A DNA stretch of 64,000 nucleotides from Microbacterium oleivorans. GTDB lineage: Bacteria > Actinomycetota > Actinomycetes > Actinomycetales > Microbacteriaceae. Location of the stretch: positions 1,302,001 through 1,366,000 of the forward strand of contig NZ_CP058316.1 of the NCBI RefSeq assembly GCF_013389665.1. The letters run 5' to 3'. Within the stretch, counting starts at the first letter, position 1. The number at the start of each line of letters is the position of its first letter. The notes under the pieces were generated by a model that was not told the DNA's origin, ran no database searches, and was given only the letters and a program-made list of their open reading frames with translations. The position numbers and the translations under genes were made by a program. Shown piece after piece: positions 1-7,061 of the stretch.

Positions 1-1086
1 CTGTCGAGTCGCCGCCGAAACGATCGCCTCTCGACCCTGCGGCTGCTGGGCGCGACCAACGCCGAGGTCCGTGCGATGGCGGTCGGTGAGGCCGCGGTCG
101 TCGCCGCTGCGGGCGCGCTCCTCGGCGCCGCCGGATACGGCCTCGCGCTGCCGCTGGTGGGACTCCTCCCCTTCTTCGGCGGCCCGGTCGGAGCGGGCGC
201 CGTCTGGGCGGGCTGGCCGATCGTCGCCGGCGTCGTCGTGGGCGTGGCGCTGATCGCCACGCTCAGCGCGGTGGCCAGTCTGCGCCGGGTGCGGCTGACA
301 CCGCTGGGCGTCCGCCGTCGCACGCAGGCGCCACCACGCCGCGTCAGGACGCTGGTCGTCTCGGGCGTCGGCATCGTCGCGGTGGGCATCGTCGTCGGCC
401 AGTTCGGCAGCGTCGCCTCGCTGCTGGCACCGGCGGCCGCGCTGGTGGTGCTGCTCGCCCTGTTCGGCGGGGCGCTCGCCCTGGTGAACCTCATCGGCGC
501 ACCGATCGTCGCCGCCCGGGGGCGGTCGATGGCTCGGCGGGCGCGGACCGCGGCGCAGCTGATCGCGGGGCGCGAGCTCGCCGCGCATGCCGCGACCGCG
601 TGGCGCCGGGTCTCGAGCATCGCGATGATCTCGTTCATCGCGGTCGTCGGCGGCAGCGGGATCGCGATCGCCGACATGGCCGGGACGGAGCCCGGCGTGA
701 CGCTGTTCGCCGACATCCGCACCGGCGTGCTCGTCACCCTCGGCGCCGGGTTCCTGCTGCTCGCGGCCTCGGTCGGCGTCAGTCAGGCGGCCTCGGTGCT
801 CGATGACCGCGAGCTGATCGTCGGACTGGACCGCCTCGGCATGTCGCCCGCCGAGCTCGCCCGTGCGCGCCGCATCACCGTGATGCTGCCGCTGCGTTGG
901 GCGGCGGCGGGGGGCGCCGTCGTCGGCGCGGCCCTGGCACTGCCGGTGGTGGGCATCAGCCTCGTCGTCGCCCCGCTCACGCTGCTGGTCATCGCCGTCA
1001 CCTTCGCCGCGGGGTTCGGCGCCGTGGCCCTGGCCCTGCTCGCCTCCGGCCCCCTCGTCGCCGCGATCCGTCGCGCCGCACGCTGA
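1..1086 (+). CDS. ABC transporter permease, FtsX/MacB type (5' end missing)
   Basis: The reading frame is open from the first base, so the N-terminal part of the protein lies outside the window. The visible part starts with a basic cytoplasmic stretch followed by LRLLGATNAEVRAM, the typical 'RxLGAT' coupling loop of FtsX-like permease domains. About six hydrophobic membrane segments follow, separated by an Arg-rich loop (RRVRLTPLGVRRR). Such proteins work with a MacB/LolD-type ATPase, usually in export or in extraction of molecules from the membrane; the ATPase would be encoded upstream. The substrate cannot be deduced. It has no visible link to the sugar genes and is followed by a convergent hydrolase gene. 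Confidence 0.75.
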   Translation: MSSRRRNDRLSTLRLLGATNAEVRAMAVGEAAVVAAAGALLGAAGYGLALPLVGLLPFFGGPVGAGAVWAGWPIVAGVVVGVALIATLSAVASLRRVRLTPLGVRRRTQAPPRRVRTLVVSGVGIVAVGIVVGQFGSVASLLAPAAALVVLLALFGGALALVNLIGAPIVAARGRSMARRARTAAQLIAGRELAAHAATAWRRVSSIAMISFIAVVGGSGIAIADMAGTEPGVTLFADIRTGVLVTLGAGFLLLAASVGVSQAASVLDDRELIVGLDRLGMSPAELARARRITVMLPLRWAAAGGAVVGAALALPVVGISLVVAPLTLLVIAVTFAAGFGAVALALLASGPLVAAIRRAAR

Positions 1087-1150
1087 CCCCGACCCCGCCG
1101 CGGTCGTGCGTCGGCGCCGGCGATAGCGGGCCAGGGCGACGCCGACAGGC

Positions 1151-1996
1151 TCAGGCGCGGGGGAAGCGCGCGTCGAGCCAGGCGATGAGGTCGGCGTGGA
1201 CGTCGCCCCGCACGGCCTCGTTGAAGATCTCGTGGCGCGCGCCCGGATAGACCAGGGTGGTGACGTCGTGCAGCCCCGACCGCGAGCGGTAGGCGTGGGC
1301 GAGACGGTGGACGCTGCGCGGTCCGCCGACGGTGTCGTCCCTCCCCACCAGAAGGAGCACGGGAACGTCGACGCCGAGGTCGCGGCGCGGGCGTCCGAGC
1401 ATCTTCGCCGTCTCGATCGGTCCGAACAGGCGCAGCAACGGCGTGGTGGTGGTGAGCGGGTCGTCGAGGAAGTCCTGCTGCACGGCGGTGTCGGTGCTGA
1501 GCCATTCCACGCCGTTCGCGCCCGCCCCCGCCCACGGCGCGTTGAGATCGCCGGAGTTCAGCGACCCGGGCCAGCGCAGCGCCGAGCCCGAGAGCACGAC
1601 GGCGGCGTAGGCCTCCGGGCTCTCGTCGAACAGCATCTGCGCGAGGAACGAGCCCCAGGAGTGCCCGAGGAGCACGATGGGCAGTCCTGGCTGTTCCTGT
1701 TCGATGATGCGGGTCAGCCGCGCGCAGGCATCGCGCGCGGCACGCAGGCCACCGCGGCCGAGCCTGCCGAGTCGGCTCGGACCGCCGTGCTGTCGGATGC
1801 CGGTGCGGCCGTGTCCGCGGTGATCGTCGGCGTACACGGTGAAGCCGGCACGCGTGAGCACGCCGATGATCTCGAGATAGCGACCGGCGTGCTCGCCGAC
1901 GCCGTGCAGCAGCTGCACCACTCCCCGGGCCGGGCCCGGCGCCGGATGGACGTCGTAGACGATCGCGACCCCGTGCGCGTCGGTGAACTCGGGCAT
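1151..1996 (-). CDS. alpha/beta hydrolase, monoacylglycerol-lipase-like
   Basis: This 281-residue protein has the alpha/beta hydrolase fold. The oxyanion-hole motif is LLHGVGEHAGRY near residue 30, a DHRGHGRTG loop follows near residue 58, and the nucleophile elbow is GHSWG with Ser113. The order HG..GEH, DHRGHG, GHSxG is typical of the monoglyceride lipase/lysophospholipase (Hydrolase_4) group. There is no signal peptide, so it is probably cytoplasmic. The gene is monocistronic and convergent with the permease gene to its left. The family has a broad substrate range, so the real substrate (monoacylglycerol or another ester) is not known. Confidence 0.8.
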   Translation of the reverse strand: MPEFTDAHGVAIVYDVHPAPGPARGVVQLLHGVGEHAGRYLEIIGVLTRAGFTVYADDHRGHGRTGIRQHGGPSRLGRLGRGGLRAARDACARLTRIIEQEQPGLPIVLLGHSWGSFLAQMLFDESPEAYAAVVLSGSALRWPGSLNSGDLNAPWAGAGANGVEWLSTDTAVQQDFLDDPLTTTTPLLRLFGPIETAKMLGRPRRDLGVDVPVLLLVGRDDTVGGPRSVHRLAHAYRSRSGLHDVTTLVYPGARHEIFNEAVRGDVHADLIAWLDARFPRA

Positions 1997-2041
1997 GTCG
2001 CGATTCTACGGGCGCGCCGGAGGGGTCCGGACGAGCCATCC

Positions 2042-2069
2042 TTTAGCAAGACTAATGAGCTATGCTAAA
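2042..2069. promoter_or_regulatory. Inverted repeat upstream of marR; likely autoregulatory operator over the -10
   Basis: Perfect arms TTTAGC (2042-2047) and GCTAAA (2064-2069) flank an A/T-rich core that contains a second small repeat, TTAG...CTAA (2043-2055). A -10-like TATGCT (2061-2066) overlaps the right arm. The marR start codon at 2078 is only about 11 bases downstream and no Shine-Dalgarno sequence is visible, so the transcript may be leaderless or nearly so. MarR proteins usually repress their own operon through such a site; binding here is an inference. Confidence 0.5.
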
Positions 2070-2077
2070 TAACACCG

Positions 2078-2548
2078 ATGAGCACCCCTCCCCCCACCAC
2101 CGCGTCCACGACCGCCCCGCCGCCCGCCGCCGACCTCGCCCACGACGCCACCGACCTGCGCATGGCGACCTTCCGCCTGGCCCGGCGGCTGCGCGCCGAG
2201 CGTGCGATCGATTCGATGAGCGACGGGCAGTTCGCCGTCCTGGCGAACCTCCACGTCCACGGACCGCACACGCTCGGCGAACTCGCCGAGCGCGAGCGCG
2301 TCTCCGCGCCGTCCATGAACCGCACCGTGAACCACCTCGAGGAGCTCGGCTACCTCACCCGCACGCCCGATGACACCGACCGCCGCAAGGTCAACATCGC
2401 CCTCACCGACGAGGGCCGCTCCGTCGTGGTCGAGACCACGCGGCGCCGCGACTCGTGGCTCGAGCACGCCCTCGAGGATCTGGAGCCCCACCAGCGCGAG
2501 ACCCTCGCGGCCGCAGCGACGATCATGCGCGGGATGGCCGACCGATGA
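2078..2548 (+). CDS. MarR-family transcriptional regulator
   Basis: This is a 156-residue MarR-type winged-helix regulator. An N-terminal Thr/Pro/Ala-rich tail of about 20 residues precedes the dimerisation helix. The winged helix includes LGELAERERVSAPSMNRTVNHLEELGYL (recognition helix around residues 70-95) and the wing DDTDRRKVNIALT, both characteristic of the family. The stop codon overlaps the start of the downstream MFS gene, so the pair is an operon in which MarR probably represses an exporter until a ligand binds. The ligand cannot be predicted. The start chosen is the first ATG after the promoter-like sequence; no ribosome binding site is visible. Confidence 0.85.
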   Translation: MSTPPPTTASTTAPPPAADLAHDATDLRMATFRLARRLRAERAIDSMSDGQFAVLANLHVHGPHTLGELAERERVSAPSMNRTVNHLEELGYLTRTPDDTDRRKVNIALTDEGRSVVVETTRRRDSWLEHALEDLEPHQRETLAAAATIMRGMADR

Positions 2549-3906
2549 GCTCCGCGATGTTCCGTTCGTTCTCGGTCTTCAACTACCGCGTCTGGTTCTT
2601 CGGCGCCCTCGTCTCGAACGTCGGCGCGTGGATGCAGGCGACCGCTCTCAGCTGGGTCGTGCTCACGGGCCTGACCGACAACGACGCGGGCGCCATGGGC
2701 ATCACCATGGCGCTGCAGTTCGCCCCGCCGCTGCTGCTCGTGGGCGTCACGGGTTGGGTCGCCGACCGCTTCGACCGTCGGCGCCTGCTGGTGGTCACCC
2801 AGAGCGCGCTCATGCTGGTCGGGCTCGTGATCGGCACGCTGCTGCTCACGGGCGTCATGACCCTCCCGCTCATGTACGCCTTCGCGTTCGCCCTGGGGCT
2901 CATCTCTGCCTTCGACAACCCCGCGCGCCAGGCCTTCGTCTCCGACATCGTCGCGCGGGAGATCGCCGCGAACGCGGTCGCCCTCAACGCGGCATCCTTC
3001 AACGGTGCGCGCATGATCGGCCCCGCCGTCGCGGGGATCGTGATCGTGGCCGTCGGCACGGGGTGGGTCTTCTTCATCAACGCCGCGACGTTCCTCGCGA
3101 TGATCGTCGCCCTGTTCCTGATCCGACCGGGCGAGCTCATCCCCCGCGTCCAGTCGCCCGGCGCCGCGCGGCTGGCGGACGGCTTCCGCTACGTCCGCGG
3201 ACGCCCCGACCTCCTGGTCGCCTTCGCGATGGTGTTCCTGCTCGGCGCGTTCGGCATGAACTTCCCGATCTTCGCCTCGACGATGGCGATCGAGTTCGGG
3301 CGCGACGCCGACGGGTACGGGTTGCTCAGCTCCATCCTCGCGATCGGGTCGCTCGCCGGAGCCCTGATGGCCGCGCGGCGCGACCGCGCGCGCATCCGGG
3401 TTGTAATCGTCGGTGCCGGGCTCTTCGCCGCCGCGGCGGCGGTGTCGGCCTTCATGCCGACGTACTGGCTGTACGCGCTCACCCTGATGTTCACGGGCTT
3501 CGCCGTGGTCACCACGCTCACCACGGCCAACGGCTACGTGCAGACCACCACCGACCCGGCGCTGCGCGGACGCGTGCTCGCGCTGTACATGGCGATCCTC
3601 ATGGGCGGCACGCCCGTCGGTGCGCCCATCGTGGGGTGGGTCGCCGACCAGTTCGGCCCCCGTGCGGCCATCGGGCTCGGTGCCATCGCCGCGTTCGTGG
3701 CGTTCGGTATCGGGGTGACCTGGATGCTGGTGTCGGGTCGGGTCCACCGTTCCGAGACCCGTCGGTTCGCCCTCTCACTCGACGAGACCCGGCCCATCTC
3801 GGTCGTGGCTCCCGAGGAGTTCAGCGACGAGGTGGCGGGCACGACGCCGATCGCCCTGCCGGACGCAGCGGAGAACGTCGACCGCCGCGCCCGCCCCGCC
3901 CGCTGA
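2545..3906 (+). CDS. MFS transporter, MFS_3 / enterobactin-exporter-like
   Basis: The 453-residue protein has about twelve hydrophobic segments and the MFS loop signature DRFDRRRLL after the second segment. LISAFDNPARQAFVSDIV and the SFNGARMIGPAVAG motif in the following helix are typical of the EntS-like (MFS_3) exporter group. A hydrophilic tail of about 50 residues closes the protein. The ATG overlaps the marR stop (ATGA), so the two are translationally coupled. Members usually export small molecules or siderophores. The substrate is unknown and there is no sign that it belongs to the sugar island. Confidence 0.8.
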   Translation: MSSAMFRSFSVFNYRVWFFGALVSNVGAWMQATALSWVVLTGLTDNDAGAMGITMALQFAPPLLLVGVTGWVADRFDRRRLLVVTQSALMLVGLVIGTLLLTGVMTLPLMYAFAFALGLISAFDNPARQAFVSDIVAREIAANAVALNAASFNGARMIGPAVAGIVIVAVGTGWVFFINAATFLAMIVALFLIRPGELIPRVQSPGAARLADGFRYVRGRPDLLVAFAMVFLLGAFGMNFPIFASTMAIEFGRDADGYGLLSSILAIGSLAGALMAARRDRARIRVVIVGAGLFAAAAAVSAFMPTYWLYALTLMFTGFAVVTTLTTANGYVQTTTDPALRGRVLALYMAILMGGTPVGAPIVGWVADQFGPRAAIGLGAIAAFVAFGIGVTWMLVSGRVHRSETRRFALSLDETRPISVVAPEEFSDEVAGTTPIALPDAAENVDRRARPAR

Positions 3907-4057
3907 CGCCACCCCACGCCGCCGCGCCCGTCCCCGGCCGGTCCGGCCCGTTCTCCCCGGTGCCGCACCGCACGAACTCCTCACAATCGCCCGGTTCGGC
4001 TGCTGGATGGGCTACCGGCCACCGGTGCAGGCCGATCCTGCGGAGTTATCGCAGCAT

Positions 4058-4093
4058 CGGCACCGGAACCGGCACCGGCACCGGAGCCGGAGC
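4058..4093. repeat. Short tandem repeat of a CGGNNC hexamer
   Basis: Six consecutive hexamers of the form CGGNNC (CGGCAC, CGGAAC, CGGCAC, CGGCAC, CGGAGC, CGGAGC) lie in the 192-base convergent spacer between the MFS gene and the PL11 lyase gene, ending just downstream of the lyase stop codon. The rest of the spacer (3907-4057) contains nothing else that I recognise. The array is too short to be more than a simple-sequence repeat. Confidence 0.6.
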
Positions 4094-4098
4094 CGGCG

Positions 4099-6966
4099 TC
4101 AGCACATCCGGGCGAGGAAGGGCACGTCGTAGGTCGCGTGGTAGCCCACGCCGTCCAGCCATTGGTACGCGGTGACCTTCGCCGTCCCCGACACGAGCGA
4201 GTCGCGGCCCGAGGTGAAGAGCTTGTACGCCGCGTCGCCCGCGGCGACCTTCTGCTGAGCATGCTCGCCGCCGACCGCGGCCAGCCGCACATCGGCGGGC
4301 GCGTCCGCCTGGTTGGCGGCGTGGACGGCGACGTGCACCGACCCGTTCACGCACTGCGAACGCGCGCTGACCCTCAGCGGCACCGGCTGCCCGGCGCGCA
4401 CCTCGGCGATCGCCGAGGGTCGCGACTCGGCCCCGGTGCCGTACTGCCCTCCGGCCGAGACGGTGGCCGTCCACCGACCCTGCGCCACGCCGGCGAACCG
4501 CGCGGTCCGCGCCTCGGCACCGACCCGCTGCTCGATCGTCTCGCCGCCCTCGGAACGCAGCGACACGGTGTACCCGGAGACCGCGGCCCCGGCATCGGCC
4601 GCCTTCCAGGTGACGTTGACCCCGGCGGTGTCGACGCCGATGCCCGGCGCCGCCACGGGCGCCGGCGCGGGCCGCAGCGGCACCGCGCCGAAGTCCATGT
4701 CGGAGGCGAGGTAGAAGCCGGTGTAGCTCGGCTGGTTGTAGGTGGTCTGCTGGCGGGCGACCTCGGCTCGGTACTGCGGGTCGTGCATGAGCGTGTAGAG
4801 CTTGTGTTCGGTGAGTTCGGTCGAGGTGTACAGCCGGAGCGCGGACGAGTCGGCGGTACGCACCAGAAGTTCTTCGCGCCAGTCGCCCAGCACATCGGCC
4901 ACGAGGCCGGGGTTGCCCTTCGTGCCGTTGTTCGTCAGCGTCCCGGATGCCGTCAGCACGGTGCCGCGGGTCCAGTCGTCGATCGTCGGGGTGACGGTAC
5001 CGGCTCCGTTCACGAGCTGCGTGGTGAGATCGCCCGCCCAGCGGATCGACTGGTTCGTCCCCGGTGTGGCGGCCGACAGCACCTCACCGGTCGACGACAG
5101 CAGTCCGGAGGCGTCCGTCCCGCCCGGCATGCTCGACCAGACCTCGATGCCCGGCGTGTCGGCTCGCACGTCGCCGATCATCCCGCGGCCGGTGTCGCGA
5201 CCGGAGTACGCACCGAAGATCACCTCGCCCGTGGCGGCATCCCGCAGCGCCGTTCCGTAGGGGGCATAGGCACCGCCCTCGTGCACGGTGAAGATCTCCA
5301 GCCCCGGACGGTCGGGGTCGATGTCGGCCACGTGCATCGCATCGCCGTGGCCCAGCCGGGCCGACTCGCCGGGCGTCGCCGATCCCTCGGGCATCTCGGC
5401 GAACGAGCTGTAGAGGAGCGATCCGTCGTCGTCGAGCGTCGCCGAGCCGTACACGATCTCGTGACGGCCGTCGCCGTCGACATCCGCCGCCGACAGGCTG
5501 TGGAAGCCCTGCGTCGTCAGGGTGCCGTACACCGGGTCGGTGCCGTCCACGCCGTGGGGACCGTCGTTGAAGGGGTTCGACATGGGCGCGTGTCCGCTGT
5601 CGACGAACCAGCGCTGCGCGAGGTTCTCACCGTCCCAGTCGTAGGTCGCGATCGTCGAGCGCGTGTAGTAGCCGCGAGCGAAGACGGCCGACGGCTCCTC
5701 GCCGTCGAGGTAGGCGACCCCGGAGAGGAAGCGGTCCACGCGGTTGCCCGGTTCGATGCGCGACATCGCGTAGTCGCCCCAGAGCAGACCGTCGTCGCCG
5801 CGACCGGGCTCGTAGCGCACGGTCTGCAACTCGGCCCCGCTGCGTCCGTCGAACACCGTCAGATACTCGGGGCCGTCGAGGATGAAGCCCTCGAAGGCGC
5901 GGAGCGCGTTGCGGCTGCTCCGCGCGGGCGCGTAGACGTCGACGAAGTGGTCGACGAGCGAGCGGGCGTCGGCGTCGGAGAGGGGGTAGTCGTAGCGCGC
6001 CTCAATGCCGAAGGCCTGCTCGAGGGTCGCCGGCCACTGGCCCGAGACGACCTCCTCGCGCGTCGCCCACCCGCGGAACATCTCGACGAGGTGCTCGTAG
6101 TAGTCGTCGGCGCTCAGGCGGTAGTCGTCGTCGTGCGAGTACCCGGCGGCGAGGTCCTCCTCGGGCATGGAGATGTACCGCTCGCTCTCGATCGAGCCGT
6201 CGGCGGCGTAGGTGATCGACTTCGTCCCCGGGGCCGTCTTGAGGATCGTCTCGGCACGACCGTCACCGTCGAAGTCATACGTCAGGAACTGGGTGTAGTG
6301 CGCCCCGGCGCGGATGTTCGGGCCCAGGTCGAGCCGGTTCAGCAGCGTGCCGTCGAGCTCGTAGGTGTCGATGTACACGCTGCCGGTGTAGCCGACCTGC
6401 GAGACGTCCTTGGCGTTGGAGGGATCCCACTTGACCACGAACTCGTACTGCCCGTCGCCGTCGACGTCGCCTACCGACACGTCGCCGGCCGCGTAGGAGA
6501 ACGCCTCACCCGCGGGGGTCACCCCGTCGGCGGGGCGCTGCAGCGGGATGTCGAGGAAGCCGTCGTCCAGCGCGATCGCCTCGGCGCTCGCCGCGGCCTC
6601 GACACCCGCGGTGACGGGCGCGACGCGGTACACGGATGCCGCGGTGCCCTGGTCGTCGCGATAGTTCGTGCTGTCATCGACGGTGGCGATCGCCGCGCCG
6701 TCGCGGTACACGACGAAGTCGGTGCCGGTCAGACCGCTCTCAGCCGCCCCGTCGGCCTCGCCGGCGAGCAGACGCCAGCTGAGGAAGACGCCCGTAGGCG
6801 TCGGCACGGCGACGAGACCGCGGTCCAGCGCCTCGAGACGCGGAACGGGGGCGTCGCCCGTGTGCGGCTGCTGTGCCGCCGTCGCCGGGACCGCCACGAG
6901 CCCGCCGGCGGCGAGGGTGCCCGCTGCGAGGCTCGCGAGCAGCGTGGATCGGAGTCTGTTCGTCAT
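4099..6966 (-). CDS. Secreted rhamnogalacturonan lyase, PL11 family
   Basis: This 955-residue protein begins with a Sec signal peptide: a basic n-region, an Ala/Leu/Gly core and a probable AxA cleavage site near residue 30 (VPATAAQ). An Ig-like domain follows, then a beta-propeller carrying many calcium-binding DxDGDGxxE motifs, for example DVDGDGQYE and DFDGDGRAE. GYSHDDDYRLSADDYYEHLVE and GHGDAMHVADIDPDRPGLEIF are typical of PL11 enzymes such as Bacillus YesW/YesX. The C-terminus carries Fn3-like and carbohydrate-binding-like regions. It would cleave the alternating Rha-GalA backbone of rhamnogalacturonan I by beta-elimination outside the cell. It is the only exported enzyme of the island. 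Confidence 0.9.
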   Translation of the reverse strand: MTNRLRSTLLASLAAGTLAAGGLVAVPATAAQQPHTGDAPVPRLEALDRGLVAVPTPTGVFLSWRLLAGEADGAAESGLTGTDFVVYRDGAAIATVDDSTNYRDDQGTAASVYRVAPVTAGVEAAASAEAIALDDGFLDIPLQRPADGVTPAGEAFSYAAGDVSVGDVDGDGQYEFVVKWDPSNAKDVSQVGYTGSVYIDTYELDGTLLNRLDLGPNIRAGAHYTQFLTYDFDGDGRAETILKTAPGTKSITYAADGSIESERYISMPEEDLAAGYSHDDDYRLSADDYYEHLVEMFRGWATREEVVSGQWPATLEQAFGIEARYDYPLSDADARSLVDHFVDVYAPARSSRNALRAFEGFILDGPEYLTVFDGRSGAELQTVRYEPGRGDDGLLWGDYAMSRIEPGNRVDRFLSGVAYLDGEEPSAVFARGYYTRSTIATYDWDGENLAQRWFVDSGHAPMSNPFNDGPHGVDGTDPVYGTLTTQGFHSLSAADVDGDGRHEIVYGSATLDDDGSLLYSSFAEMPEGSATPGESARLGHGDAMHVADIDPDRPGLEIFTVHEGGAYAPYGTALRDAATGEVIFGAYSGRDTGRGMIGDVRADTPGIEVWSSMPGGTDASGLLSSTGEVLSAATPGTNQSIRWAGDLTTQLVNGAGTVTPTIDDWTRGTVLTASGTLTNNGTKGNPGLVADVLGDWREELLVRTADSSALRLYTSTELTEHKLYTLMHDPQYRAEVARQQTTYNQPSYTGFYLASDMDFGAVPLRPAPAPVAAPGIGVDTAGVNVTWKAADAGAAVSGYTVSLRSEGGETIEQRVGAEARTARFAGVAQGRWTATVSAGGQYGTGAESRPSAIAEVRAGQPVPLRVSARSQCVNGSVHVAVHAANQADAPADVRLAAVGGEHAQQKVAAGDAAYKLFTSGRDSLVSGTAKVTAYQWLDGVGYHATYDVPFLARMC

Positions 6967-7034
6967 TGAATCAATCCCATCGGAATACGCTTTCCTGCGT
7001 TCCGACGAGCCTATGCGCAGCCTCAGGAATCGCA

Positions 7035-7052
7035 GATGAGGCTTCTCTCATC
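7035..7052 (-). terminator. Small stem-loop after the GH2 gene, possible weak terminator
   Basis: GATGAG and CTCATC form a perfect 6-bp stem around a 6-base loop, ten bases past the GH2 stop codon and before the PL11 gene on the minus strand. No T-tract follows, so it may only attenuate transcription entering the lyase gene. The remaining bases 6967-7034 form the PL11 leader. Confidence 0.35.
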
Positions 7053-7061
7053 CGCGAGGGG

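Noticed and set aside
4058..4093. CRISPR-like or regulatory repeat array
   Set aside because: The unit is only six bases, there are no spacers, and the array is 36 bases long in a convergent spacer; it is a simple-sequence repeat.
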